DNA of 64,000 nucleotides from Ephemerocybe angulata (GCA_013368325.1 JAACJK010000064.1:186001-250000), one strand, 5' to 3'; positions 20,620 to 31,286 are shown, counted from the first letter of the stretch. Notes: generated from the sequence alone by a model not told the origin. Made by a program: numbers and translations.

Positions 20620-20758
20620 CGTCGTACTTATTTGCTATTTAGCATTACAGTATCATAGGTCCAGACTCCATGGAGCTGCTGAAGGTTCTCCGGCCTCCAG
20701 GTGGCAGGGAGTCAGGGACCAGACCGCGGTTAAGTATCCTGAAGGCTAAGCAAAAAGT

Positions 20759-20830
20759 CTCTCTGCCTGGGAGTCGAACCCAGCTTTCGCGCGTGACAGG
20801 CGCGTGTACTAACCGATATACTAGCAAAGA
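20759..20830 (-). tRNA. tRNA-Asp (anticodon GTC), minus copy
   Basis: The 72-nt sequence folds as a cloverleaf on the minus strand: 7-bp acceptor with one G-T pair, D arm with GGTTAGTAC, a 5-bp anticodon stem CGCGC/GCGCG around CTGTCAC (anticodon GTC) and a T arm CTGGG-TTCGACT-CCCAG. A T-run follows the 3' end (GACTTTTT), a typical Pol III terminator. There is no intron. The sequence is identical to 27347-27418. Confidence 0.93.
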
Positions 20831-21064
20831 AGCGATATGAGAACATCCCCATCGTCCACCGCATTCCTGAAGGCATACTCACGCGCAACTGAGCGCCGCA
20901 AGAGGGCTTTCCCTCTTGCTACAAGTTCTGGCACGCCCGGCCGTGAGCATGGCACAGTTGCTCTTCCAAGCTTCCCCGTGTCCAGTGCGGTGTTCTTGAC
21001 GTGGCAAATGCCGCTGTTATGGGGTATGTATTCCGCATGAAGTATCGTGAATTCGTCGTACAAG

Positions 21065-21697
21065 CTACAGTTCGTCGCGGGCACCGGGAATCAGCTTCAT
21101 AAGCTCAACGTCGAAGACGAGAGCAGAGTGGGCCGGGATGACGCTTCCAAAGCCACGGCTCCCTGTAGTGGAATGGTCGTGAGTGCGGTTTCGTTGAGGT
21201 GAGGGAATTACGAACCGTAGGCCATGTTGGAGGGGATAGTGAGGATACGCTTTTCGCCAACACACATACCCTGGAGACCCTTGTCCCAGCCCTGGATAAC
21301 CTGGCCAACACCGACTGAAAGGGGCGTCAGTTGAAGGTGTGTGGATAATATAAGTAATCAACTTACGAGCCAAGGGGAGAGGGCTACCGCGGTCGCGGCT
21401 AATTTGGTCGTCTTAGCTTGGTTTCGACGTCACTGAAGTTAATAGTGCACGAACCTCGAGTCAAATTTGCTACCTCCATTGTGGAGGGTACCAGTCTATG
21501 GCAAAGGTCACTTTCTTGGTCATATTCGAGCCGAATAAGTAACTCACGTAGTGCACTTCGATAGAGTCCCCTGTCTGCGCCTTCACAGTGCAGTCCTCGG
21601 GAAGGTAAGTCGTATTGATATCGAGCTCGGTAGGAGCCTCGTATGCGACGGCCAGAGTCGCAGCAAGGAGGGAGGAGAATACAGCAAGAACACGCAT
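21065..21697 (-). CDS. FKBP2: ER-lumen FKBP-type peptidyl-prolyl isomerase (FKBP2-like)
   Basis: Five exons join in frame: 21548-21697, 21455-21495, 21367-21398, 21216-21314 and 21065-21162, giving 139 aa, the usual FKBP2 size. An N-terminal signal peptide ([19 protein letters not shown]) leads into a single FKBP domain with the expected [22 protein letters not shown] and [13 protein letters not shown] motifs. It ends in RDEL, an HDEL/KDEL-type ER retrieval signal. It catalyses cis-trans isomerisation of Xaa-Pro bonds in secretory proteins and would bind FK506/rapamycin. It is transcribed divergently from the eL39 gene. Confidence 0.93.
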
Positions 21698-21940
21698 ATT
21701 GGATGGTCGTAAAGGAGAGAGCTGGGAACGGTTCGAACGCGCGACACGTCAATTCACTCGACGTGTCGGCCACGTGAGAACGAGGCCCTTGCCGACCGGC
21801 GGCCGTGATGGCTTTCCCAGGTTGCGGCGGATGACTAAGACTGTACAGTTCATCAGCCGGCACGAAACCTTAATTCCAGCCATACCGGAAGTAGTCCCGT
21901 CATCGTCGAGTTCCCTCCGTCGTCGCTATCGTCGTTAACA
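21698..21940. promoter_or_regulatory. Divergent promoter region between FKBP2 and eL39
   Basis: The start codons are separated by only 243 bp, so both promoters must lie in this interval or the transcripts overlap. A CGTCGTCG-rich stretch precedes the eL39 start. No TATA box is evident, as is common for ribosomal protein genes. Confidence 0.6.
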
Positions 21941-22207
21941 ATGGTGAGCGGACCCTCGTCGTCGCCGTGCCCAGAATCCCAATGTTGAAGTCCCCATAGC
22001 CTTCCCAAAAGACCTTCCGCACGAAGCGCATCCTCGCTAAGGCCTCGCGCCAGAACAGGTACGGCTAGGTTCAACCAGGTTTGAGGGATATAGCTAAGGA
22101 AGCTTCTGCAAAGGCCCATTCCCCAGTGGTTCCGTCTCAAGACCGACACCAAGATCCAGTACAACGCCAAGAGGCGTCACTGGAGACGCACCAAGCTCAA
22201 CATCTAA
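21941..22207 (+). CDS. RPL39: 60S ribosomal protein eL39
   Basis: The gene is split so that the first exon carries only the start codon: 21941-21943, 22000-22058 and 22114-22207, giving 51 aa. The product reads [14 protein letters not shown], then [19 protein letters not shown], then [13 protein letters not shown]. This is a full match to the eukaryotic L39 pattern, a basic protein of the ribosomal exit tunnel. Introns are GTGAGC-CATAG and GTACGG-AAAG. It is easily missed because no exon is long enough to stand out. Confidence 0.95.
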
Positions 22208-22693
22208 GCGCTTACCGACGACTATACACACTCGCGTTTACGATTCACTGTTGGGCACATCATCGAGGAGCGGGAGGCGGCTAAAACGAAGGATAGAGGG
22301 AGCTGGCTCGACTTTCACATCATATGGTTTTGTTTCAATTTATGCAGCTCCAATCCATGAACATGCCATCCATGCCTTCAGATTCTGCGCTTCGGCTTGA
22401 AGGAACACCGGTTTTCGCCAGGACACCCCAGCAACACCCTCGTTGGAACCCCTATTCTGTCTATACCCCAATGATACCCCTGGATTTTCAATATTTCTGC
22501 CTGGTTCTTGTGATCGACCATACACCCCCTCTCGTTCTGGTTTCATCGCCAATCTAGCGGGCGCTAGGATGCGATCGCCCCTCTCTCGGTTCATTGTGGG
22601 CCATCCCGCCAGTCCTGCGCAAGCTCTCAATTCGCTATATATGCGAGCTTGAAACGACGACATGCTTCATCGTTCTATTCTCTTTCTCGAATC
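22208..22693. other. Intergenic, eL39 to amidohydrolase
   Basis: 486 bp. It holds the eL39 3' flank and a promoter with a TATATAT box (22636-22642), 52 bp before the amidohydrolase ATG. No other feature seen. Confidence 0.55.
22636..22642 (+). promoter_or_regulatory. TATA box of the amidohydrolase gene
   Basis: TATATAT lies 52-58 bp before ATG 22694 and is followed by a pyrimidine-rich segment (TTCTCTTTCTCG), the usual context of a fungal transcription start. Confidence 0.6.
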
Positions 22694-24232
22694 ATGAAGT
22701 TTGGAGTACTTGTTTCTGCCACTGTCCTCGCAGCGCGTTTGGCTCATGCCGTTCCAACATCCATTGCGGATGCTATCATGAGCCGTGCAAGCAGAGGTCT
22801 GCTGGCCCTCGAGCGCAACCGACACCGTTATTGACCATTCTCCATAGATGGCATCGACCTTTCCGTGCTCGACACGATGCCTGACATCCTAGCTGCCATT
22901 ACGGATACCTACAACGAACGAGGTGTTCAATACCCCCAGGACGACAGGAAAAAGGCTGCACGAGTTGGAAGTCGAGGAGTTGGGAATATTTTCGACATCC
23001 ATGGTACATCCTCCCTCCCCTTTCTCCATTGACGGTGTACTAACATAGAATGAAATAGCTCACGCTGAACCTGACTGGTATCGCAAAGTCGCACCCTTCA
23101 CAGGCGGGAATGCCGACAGAAACGATGGAGGGGGAACCCCATCTCCCGCATGGAACGTCAGCTCCCACCTCGACTTCATGCAAACCATCGGCATATCCCA
23201 TAGTATCCTCGGGTTCACAAGCCCCAGTGCCAACGCCTTCCTCGGCGACAAAGAACGCACCGTTGCCCTCGCGCGCCTCATCAACGAGCAGCTGGCTGCC
23301 TACGCCCGGACGTACCCTGACTCCTTCAACTTCTTCGCAGCCATGCCCCTTCCGTACACCGATGAAGCGATCACGGAGCTCAAGTACGCTGTGCAGGAGC
23401 TCGGGGCGGTGGGGGTTGCGCTTATGAGCAACCATGAGGGGCATTACCTTGGGTATGATAGTTTTACGCCGTTCTGGCAGGCGATGGATGGGCTCGGGGG
23501 ACGGCAGGTCGTGTATGTGCACCCGACGACGCCGTGGCTCAATGTCAACGAGACGTGGATCCCGGCGAACCCGTACTCGGATATCGACGAGAGTCGGATG
23601 GAGTTTTAGTGAGTGTTGTTGAGCTTTGACGTCGCCAGGCTTTCGTTAACGGGTCTTCGTAGTATGGAGACTGCGAGGACGTTTATAGACCTGACGCTCA
23701 CGCAGACGATACACAATTTTACGAATACCCATTTCGTCCTTCCTCACAGTGCGTTTCTCCATTCTTTCCTTCTTTCTTCTTTCATTGAGTGGCTGAATGG
23801 GGTTGTGTTCAGTCGGAGGGGCTTTCCCCACCATGATCGACCGGGTTCTCAAGACCGTGCACACGGAGCTGTACGAGTCCTCCCTCGAGATCTACCGCAC
23901 TCGGTTCTGGTGGGACTCGGCCAGTCCGACCTATTTCCACCAGATTAATGGGCTTTTGGCATACGATATACCGAAGGCGAATTTGCTTTATGGAACGGTA
24001 CGTCTCTCTCCCTCCCTCCCTCCCTCTTCGTAGGGCTCTCCTGTTCCTGGTCGCTTGCTTGGCGTTCGTGCTGATGTTCCTTCTGCAGGATTACCCTTTT
24101 ATTAGTGCGGCGGTTACGGCTGCTGATTTCGATAGTATCATGGCATACCCTGGGCTCAGCGATGAGGAGAAGGAGGACTTGCTGTCGAATAACTACAAGA
24201 CCTTGTTTGGGGATAAGCTCCACTTTCAGTAG
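22694..24232 (+). CDS. Secreted amidohydrolase-2 family enzyme (ACMSD-like decarboxylase fold)
   Basis: Six exons close in frame: 22694-22796, 22848-23003, 23059-23608, 23663-23748, 23813-23997 and 24089-24232, giving 407 aa. A signal peptide (MKFGVLVSATVLAARLAHA) is followed by an Amidohydro_2 TIM barrel. All metal ligands expected from the aminocarboxymuconate-semialdehyde decarboxylase group are visible: HxH in FDIHAH (about 86-88), H in VYVHPT (about 241), H in VLPHIGG (298) and D in YGTDYPF (361). Relatives decarboxylate ACMS, 6-methylsalicylate or gamma-resorcylate; the substrate here cannot be told from sequence. A secretory signal is unusual for this family, whose best-known members are cytosolic. 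Confidence 0.88.
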
Positions 24233-24778
24233 TTGAAAATATGTTTCTTTGTTGCTTTGACTAGTGACTACCTCAGGTGCCAGTTGCATTGGAATTGGAC
24301 CTTCCCTCTCCTTCGGGACCAGTTCGGGATACCGTGGATGTATCTGCCTCGATAGATTAGAGCGTCCGTGTATTTCTATTACCACGACAGGACAAGAAGG
24401 CGGCGCTCTCTGGGCCTTGGCGCTTGTCTCAATTTCCGGCGCTTAAGCAAGTTCGGGCAAACGCGCGCCCTCGCAGCTTGCTTAGGCGAGCTATATATAT
24501 CCCATACAAAAAATCAAGAAGGTTCTGGCCACTCGCGAGTGATGATTTTGGTGCCCTTGTATGTGATTTGCATGTCCCCTAGCATAAGGAGCAGCACTTC
24601 ACGAAGTCGGAGTCTCACACGGCGGCGCAGGGAAGACTAAGAACGGGCAAAGTCTGTACAATAAAACAGGGTGTATATCCCAAGCTATGATTTGATAAAC
24701 ACTAGCCATATCTCTTCACATGAATGTAAGCTCGCAGTTAATCAGTACGGTAGGTAGGTTGAATAGAACCAAAATCTA
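24233..24778. other. Intergenic between convergent genes
   Basis: 546 bp between the convergent amidohydrolase and MYND genes. It contains short ORFs only and no clear repeat. The AATAAA-like sequence at about 24660 (ACAATAAAACAGG) may serve a polyadenylation site. Confidence 0.45.
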
Positions 24779-26945
24779 CTACACAACTCTGATTACATTG
24801 GTGACGGTTCGATAACGCGGTCCCTGCCCACCGGACGAAAGCGCCTTCATCACCACGAGAAGGTGGATGAACTTCTCGTCGCTAATAAATGGGAAGATAC
24901 CTTCGACAAGTATCGATCTTCCGGGATCGGCCTCCATCTCCTTCACGCATGCCGTTAGCCTTGGGTCGACCTTGCCGTCAGGAGATTTCCAAGCGGTTTC
25001 TTGATAGGATGCCAAAGGCACCAAACGAACACCTGTGCCCGATCTGATGTCCCAAACAGCGATCACGGAGTCCGGAAGGCAGGTGTACGGTTTACCGGAA
25101 GAGTCTGGCGGTACTTGGGACAGCGCCCTCGGGGTATCAGGCGTAGGGATCTTACTCAGTGGAGGGCAGGATAGTTGTAGATTGACCTGCAGTTCCAAGT
25201 GTCGTAGCTGATCGACTCGGACCTCAAGAGATATAAGACTTTGATTCCTGTCTTCGAGGCCTTACCGTTAGGTCAGTGAGGATGGGACGGACTTGAATAG
25301 GCATATATGAAAAACCTACCCGAGTACCAATGGGCTAGTGGCCGGCAATCCTGAGAATGATATGCAATCCAATCTTCTTCCTGGCATTCTTGAGAGCAAT
25401 ATATCGCTACGTGGCAACGACTGCACCGCTTCGGTGTCAAAGCTGGGCGTACACAGTGGGATGAAGTATCCCAATGCTAAGCGGAAGCATGGATGGACAA
25501 AAATCAGGATTCAGGATTCAGTTACCAGCGGTATTTAGTGCGCACCTTTATATTGCTACAAGTCACAATTTGACCGCCATCCACATTTTGTCCAGTGTGT
25601 ACCAAAGTAGCCCATTGCGACCAATCCGAAACCCTCATCCTAAGTGCCTCTGCTTCTTGCGAGGCACCAATGGGCCTTCGAAACAGAGCATGATCATCGT
25701 TCTTCGTCATTGCCCAGAATACCTTGGAATGGTAGAGATATGGGAGCACGAGCTGAAGCGCCCGAAGTGCTTTGGAAGTTCCGAGGAGACTCTCAACGCG
25801 CGGAATGTCCCCATCAATGCACTGTAGTATACCACCTCGGATGAGGTACTTGAGAGATTTCGTCGGGCTTGATGAATATAGAGTCGCAAACAAAAGAAGG
25901 CCGGTTGCGCACATGGAGAGCTGTGACCATCCGTCGATCCCGGTTGAGTCTTTGACAAATCGATCGCGGATGCTGCGCAAGGTTTGGACGAAGTCTTCGA
26001 GGAAAGGTGAGACGGCCTTGGCTGGCCACAGTCTCGACCTACCTAGCAATTGAGTTGCAAAGCTAGAAAGGCTAAAGAAGGTCATGACTGCGGGTGCCCC
26101 CTCTAGAGATCCAGATCGATGCCTGGCATCGATTTCTTTGGCGCGTGAGAGGATTGAGGTCAGGATAGCCCGCCTTGATATCGAGGAGAAAGAGGCAATT
26201 CGGCCCGTCATACTGAGTAACACGTCTTCGGAGTGAGTCCAAATACCAAAAACGCGAACGACGCGACACGGTTCCCTGGGGCTTGGAAAGCTACTGTAGT
26301 GTTCACCAGTTTTCTTGTTCGTATGGGTTAATAAAAAGATGATGAGGTCGATGGTGTGAGAGAGGGTCATAAGTTCGTGACGTCCTTCGTCAGATTTAGG
26401 GATGTGGCTGGCGATGGCACCCAGGATTTCTGCGGCGTCCGCGAGCATAGCCTGGAGCTCGGCGGACTGAGGGGGGAATAACAAGATGAGGTATCTCATC
26501 CACTTGGTGACGTTGTCCCAATAGTCAATAAGTAGGCGAGCACTCTTGGAGGGTACCCCGGACGCATCCATATAACGAAAGCTTAGCAATGCCGACCTGA
26601 GGTCGGCGAGCTGGGATGTAGCTGATAGGCATCGTTCCCTATCATCGTCGGTGAAGTGTACGAAGGCAACCGTCGGAATATGGGATGCATCGAGGAAGCG
26701 TAGAATATATTCCAGCCACTCGAGGTCGTGTTCTCCAAACAGGAAGGTTGCAAGGGCCACGAGGGAGGCCTCGCTACCAGTCTCGCTGACTCGATCGAAG
26801 AGCTGACGTCGGATTCTAGATCTTTAGCTTGAGAGGTTAGAAGTAGAGCAACGCTCACCATTCGGCGTTTGTTCACTTGCGTACTTGAGACCTGGGCAGG
26901 GGCCTGGATAGCCGCACCTTCTTTGCGATTACGCCGAGCAGGCAT
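24779..26945 (-). CDS. MYND-type zinc-finger protein
   Basis: Four exons give 660 aa: 26859-26945, 25546-26802, 25320-25476 and 24779-25260. The first encodes a basic MPARRNRKEG leader. The second is a long alpha-helical region of about 419 residues typical of fungal MYND proteins. The third, only 157 nt, encodes the finger: CSRCHVAIYCSQECQEEDW, then HSQDC, preceded by CSNIK...HC. The last begins with a short coiled coil (LEDRNQSLISLEVRV). MYND fingers bind proline-rich peptides; targets here are unknown. The intron before the last exon (GTAGGT-GGTAAG) was chosen because it keeps the frame; a nearby alternative (AG|GTTTTT-ACAG|G) gives nearly the same protein. Confidence 0.82.
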
Positions 26946-27346
26946 AATGGTAGTTCGGAGGAAATTTAATGTCTCTGGTGCGCGCATTTCTGGCTTTTAT
27001 ACCCATTTACCTCACTACGCGAGTGCCTCATGTCCATTGTATTCAGAATATAAGAGAAAACGTGTAATTATAAGAAATGCATCGTGTAGCGACAAGGCGA
27101 GAGGCAACCGCTGGGCAACCGGCTTCGAGCGCTTGTTTTCGTCTGAGTGGCTTGGTGATGTCATTGATTGATCTGACTATTTCGGGACAAGGACCGGGAC
27201 CCCAAGACGAGTTTGCCCACCTGCCTACGTAGTTGGGCAGGGGCAGGCCGCTGGCATCCCCCTGTTGCGCCCCTTATCCACATTGGACCTTCTTTTTCGG
27301 GACCAGGTGCATTGGAGGGATATACTTAGTTGCCTACAGGAACATG
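26946..27346. other. Intergenic, MYND gene to tRNA-Asp
   Basis: 401 bp serving as the MYND promoter and tRNA 5' flank. No repeat or ORF of note was seen. It differs from the flank of the other tRNA-Asp copy. Confidence 0.45.
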
Positions 27347-27418
27347 TCTTTGCTAGTATATCGGTTAGTACACGCGCCTGTCACGCGCGAAAGCTGGGTT
27401 CGACTCCCAGGCAGAGAG
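27347..27418 (+). tRNA. tRNA-Asp (anticodon GTC), plus copy
   Basis: This is a 72-nt cloverleaf with a 7-bp acceptor stem (TCTTTGC/GCAGAGA), anticodon loop CTGTCAC and T loop TTCGACT, followed by GACTTTTT as a Pol III terminator. It is identical in sequence to 20759-20830 but inverted, and the downstream ACTTTTTGCTTA is also shared. An F-box gene starts 188 bp downstream. Confidence 0.93.
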
Positions 27419-27605
27419 ACTTTTTGCTTAACGGCGTTCTGGATAGTGGACTCTAGTCCCTGGAGTCTAAGGTCGGTTCATAATTAGGTACCGTGTGCGA
27501 CGACGACTTGTTTGCTCGCCGGCGCCTGTTTTCATGGATTACAAACCACCGAGCTGTAGATGGCAAACTCGAAGTTGGGCTGACACTTGTCATCCAACCA
27601 CCACC

Positions 27606-29168
27606 ATGACCCGAGACCGCCTTGCTCATCTGCCAACCAGCAATGGTACCCTCAAAGTTACAGAAATCGCTTCAATTCGCAACGAAATCATGACTCGAAG
27701 AGCGGCCATAGATAGGCTGCGTCGCGAGCTTCAGACGCTCGAGGCCGAATGCGAGGCATACGAGTCTTTAGTTGCACCCATCAAATACCTTCCAGTGGAA
27801 GTCCTTGGAGACATTTTCTCCTTTGTGGTCCAGACGACTGGATTGACGATAGAAGGCCAGGTGACCACCCTGTGCCTTGTCTGCCAGGCGTGGCGGCAAG
27901 TGGCTTTGGCAACTCCATCCCTCTGGGCCCAGCTCAGCAAAATCGAAGTGAACGGACCCCTCGACGTTGAGATGCTCAGAGCGTGGCTTCTTCGAGCTGG
28001 TGGTCACCCGAAAAGACTCGAAATCGACGCACTATGCACCCCAAATTGCGGCGAAGCGGCCAACAAAGACTGCCCTCTAGCATCCGCTGCAATCGCAGAC
28101 TTCCTCGCGCACGGTCCTGCGCTCGATGAACTCGCCCTCTGGTCCTCGAGCACCAAATGCATGGAGAACTTAGTCGACCTCATCAATCCAGGCCAGAGCC
28201 CATCGTGGTACCGTATACGTTCCATAAACGTCGGGGTAGGCGATTGGCACCGTGGTTCTAACATAACGGTGTGGAAGGTTCTGGAACGGTTACCACCCGT
28301 CACCTCACTCTCCTTGGATTTTTCCTCTGTCGTGGACATCCCGGGAAACCATGACGCTGGGCTCCTTAAAAACCTTTCTCTTGCAAACCTAACCTCGTTC
28401 AAACTCGTCTGCGATTGGCCGTCGCCGTGGGTCTTAGGAAGACTAGGAAGCGGCGAGAATCTCGAGGCCCTGATCTTGGATTATGACATGTCAATTCGCG
28501 ATGAAGACCGTAGTCTCAAAGGCTACCGTCGGGTTCTACTCCCCAGGCTCCGGACACTTCAATTGCTGAACCTCGTGGACAACTTCGAAACCCAAATCCT
28601 GCCATGTTTGAGCCTGCCCGCCCTAGAAGTTTTGGATATCCACTTCGCTGACCCATGGGAAGGAGGCACTCCACCACAAGCCTACGAACTTCCAGATGAC
28701 TACGACATTCCAGATATGCGGGAACTTCAAAACGATATCATCTCCCTGGTGCAAGGCCCCAACCCCGCCTCCCGACTCCAGCACCTTCAGATCCACAACC
28801 TACCCATATCCTCCTTTGGATTGCTCCGTATTCTTTTATCGCTCCCTTCCATGACACACCTGACTCTTGATAATGTGGGGTCTGATCCTGGCTTGTTCAG
28901 AAAGGCCAAGGGGGCCAGCGAACAACTACTCCCGCGATTAAAATGCCTCGAGGTTCTAAACGCTGGCAAGAGTTTCACACCCCATGACGTCTGCAGCTAC
29001 TTTGTAGCTCGCAAGCTGTCGACAGCGACCGCAACGTCACCCGACTGCCTCGAAAAACTAGTCATGACCACGCGCACTGCCAAATTTTTCAAGTGTCACC
29101 CCAACAATGGGTATGGGGCAATGAAGCTTAGGGAGTTGGGTGTAGATGTCAGTATCGCGTACGTCTAA
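27606..29168 (+). CDS. F-box protein, second subfamily, right inverted copy
   Basis: A single exon of 520 aa from ATG 27606 (ACCACCATGACC; MTRDRLAHLP). The frame is open upstream to an ATG at 27534, but the paralogues support 27606. It has a coiled coil (about 18-57), F-box (about 61-110: YLPVEVLGDIFSF ... CQAWRQVALATPSLW) and leucine-rich repeats (LPPVTSLSLDFSSV; FGLLRILLSLPSMTHLTLDN), ending GVDVSIAYV. It is the intact counterpart of 18979-20619 and keeps the original start codon. Confidence 0.88.
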   Translation: MTRDRLAHLPTSNGTLKVTEIASIRNEIMTRRAAIDRLRRELQTLEAECEAYESLVAPIKYLPVEVLGDIFSFVVQTTGLTIEGQVTTLCLVCQAWRQVALATPSLWAQLSKIEVNGPLDVEMLRAWLLRAGGHPKRLEIDALCTPNCGEAANKDCPLASAAIADFLAHGPALDELALWSSSTKCMENLVDLINPGQSPSWYRIRSINVGVGDWHRGSNITVWKVLERLPPVTSLSLDFSSVVDIPGNHDAGLLKNLSLANLTSFKLVCDWPSPWVLGRLGSGENLEALILDYDMSIRDEDRSLKGYRRVLLPRLRTLQLLNLVDNFETQILPCLSLPALEVLDIHFADPWEGGTPPQAYELPDDYDIPDMRELQNDIISLVQGPNPASRLQHLQIHNLPISSFGLLRILLSLPSMTHLTLDNVGSDPGLFRKAKGASEQLLPRLKCLEVLNAGKSFTPHDVCSYFVARKLSTATATSPDCLEKLVMTTRTAKFFKCHPNNGYGAMKLRELGVDVSIAYV

Positions 29169-29738
29169 TACATGTAAGTATGACAGTTCACTATAGTACG
29201 GAAGGCCATGCGGTACTTTGGTCTTTGTTTCGCTCAACCTGTACAAACTCACCGTAAGCTCACATGGTGTCTTCGAACACAGTTTGACGTAGATCTTTAC
29301 GAGGAGAATACCTTACGGACTCTATGGCTGTAGGCTGTAAGTGGTATTAGACAAATCCCATATCATTAGGGCGCGTAATAGTAAGCCTGCACTACAGTCT
29401 GTGCTCTCGTGGGGGAGCTTACTATATGAGGGGGCGTGAGGGCCCCCTAACGGAGGGAGGTTGAAGGTATTCGGGCTGAATGTCCGTCCTAAGTAGTTCC
29501 GGTAGCAGTCTCTGAACCGTGAGTCCCCTAGAAGCCCCTAGAGTCAAAGGCGAAAATGGTTTTAACGCGTTGTTGTATTCTGAGTCTGTTAGTTTTCTCC
29601 CCGTGGTCTTTACCTTAAGCACGCTTGCCTTATCGTGGTTTGAAAGCCAGCGCCTGTTTTAAGGTTTAGCGCGCTAGGTGCCAAGCCGGACTCCCGGATT
29701 TGCCATCACATCAACCTTGCCTTCCAACCACCACCACT
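29169..29738. other. Intergenic between F-box genes
   Basis: 570 bp. Nothing recognisable except short ORFs. The CAACCACCACCACT sequence just before the next ATG is shared with the other subfamily members. Confidence 0.45.
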
Positions 29739-31286
29739 ATGACCCAAGACCGTCTTGTTCAGCTATTAACCAGCAACTCCCCCCTCGAAACTGCTGAAAT
29801 CAGGTCAATTCGCAAAGAAATTATGTCTCGAAGAGAAGCTATGGATGTACTGCGTCACGAGCTTCAGGCCCTCGAGGCCGAATGCAAGGCATACGAGTCT
29901 TTACTCGCACCCATGCGCCGCAACGTCCTTCCAGTCGAAGTTCTTGGGGACATATTCTCCTTGGTAGTCCAGATGCCCGAAACGACGACAGATAGCCAGG
30001 TGACCACCCTGTGCCTCGTCTGCAAGGCATGGCGCGACGTGGCATTAGCGACCCCTTCCATATGGGCTCGGGTCGGCGAAATCGAAATGGAAAACCCCCT
30101 TAATGTGGGAAAGCTCCGAAACTGGCTTTCTCGCGCTCGGGGTCACCCTAGAGGGCTTGAAGTGGTCGGAACTCGGTGTATGTACGAAGAGCACGACGAG
30201 GCCAGCCCCTGTCCCCTACCATCCACAACAATGGCAGACTTCCTGGCGACCGGCCCTGCACTCGATGAACTTTCCATCAAGGCTTCGAGTACGAAATGCA
30301 TGGAAGAGCTTATAGACCGCATCTTACAACCCCAGAGCCCATCGTGGAACACTATACGTGCTATACATCTAGGGATGTCCCACTGGCACATTTCTTCGGG
30401 CCCAAGGTCGTGGAGCCTTCTCAAACGACTACCACCCGTTACCTCGCTCTCTTTGAGCCCCCCCAGCTCGGAGGGCCTCCGGGAAAATCAACTTTATCAA
30501 GAAAACAACAAAACCCTTGAAGACCTCACCCTTGCAAATCTCACCACGTTCCGGCTTACCTGCGATTTCCCGTCGCCGTGGATTTTGGGAAGGATGGGCA
30601 CCGGTGAAAATCTCGAGACCCTTACCCTGGATTTTGAGTTGTCAGCACGCGACGAAGAGCGGTCTCTCCATGCATTCCACTCCCGAGTCCTACTTCCCAG
30701 GCTCCGGACATTGCAAGTGCTGCAACTTGACGATAACCACGAAACACAAATCCTGCGGTGCCTCCGGATGCCTGCTTTGGACAGATTGGATCTTTCCTTT
30801 GGAAAGCCGTGGGGAGGATTAAAGGTTGAGGCCAATGACTATCCAGATATGTGGGAACTCCAAGCCGATATCATATCCCTTGTTGAAGGTCCCAACTGCA
30901 TCTCTCGACTCCACCACCTTCGCATCTCCAACCTACCCATATCTTCCTGCGGACTGCTCGAAGTCCTTCTACAGTTCGCTCCCTTGACCCATCTGAGATT
31001 GGATAACGTTGCGTCCGATCCCATCTTCTTCCAAAGGGTGAAAGACAAAAATGAGCAGCTGTTGCCACAATTACAGTATCTCGAGATTCTTAATTCTGGA
31101 CATAGCTTCACACCGCAGGAGGTTTTCCGTTTCTTTGAAGCCCGCAAGGTGATCGCAGCTGCTGGAACGTCGCTCGTATGTTTAGAAGAACTAGTCATGA
31201 CTGTAACCTCGGCCAAGGTGTTCAAAGGACATCCCAGCAATTTATACGAGGTGTATGGCTCAGGGAATTGGTTGTCAGGCCCGTAG
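29739..31286 (+). CDS. F-box protein, second subfamily, member with altered C-terminus
   Basis: A single exon of 515 aa from ATG 29739 (MTQDRLVQLL). It has a coiled coil (TAEIRSIRKEIMSRREAM ...), F-box (VLPVEVLGDIFSLVV ... CKAWRDVALATPSIW) and leucine-rich repeats. Up to FKGHPSN it follows the paralogues; then, instead of the conserved GAMKLRELGVDVSIAYV end, it reads LYEVYGSGNWLSGP and stops at 31286. In the DNA the lost end is still partly visible in another frame (AGGGAATTGGTTGTC), so a small deletion or frameshift truncated only the last residues. The rest seems functional. Confidence 0.85.
   Translation: MTQDRLVQLLTSNSPLETAEIRSIRKEIMSRREAMDVLRHELQALEAECKAYESLLAPMRRNVLPVEVLGDIFSLVVQMPETTTDSQVTTLCLVCKAWRDVALATPSIWARVGEIEMENPLNVGKLRNWLSRARGHPRGLEVVGTRCMYEEHDEASPCPLPSTTMADFLATGPALDELSIKASSTKCMEELIDRILQPQSPSWNTIRAIHLGMSHWHISSGPRSWSLLKRLPPVTSLSLSPPSSEGLRENQLYQENNKTLEDLTLANLTTFRLTCDFPSPWILGRMGTGENLETLTLDFELSARDEERSLHAFHSRVLLPRLRTLQVLQLDDNHETQILRCLRMPALDRLDLSFGKPWGGLKVEANDYPDMWELQADIISLVEGPNCISRLHHLRISNLPISSCGLLEVLLQFAPLTHLRLDNVASDPIFFQRVKDKNEQLLPQLQYLEILNSGHSFTPQEVFRFFEARKVIAAAGTSLVCLEELVMTVTSAKVFKGHPSNLYEVYGSGNWLSGP

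Noticed and set aside
22340..22663. ORFs of 70-107 codons on both strands upstream of the amidohydr­olase gene
   Set aside because: They overlap each other and the promoter, and have no recognisable motif or splice context.
24001..24030. CTCC repeat within an intron of the amidohydrolase gene
   Set aside because: Ordinary low-complexity sequence in an intron.
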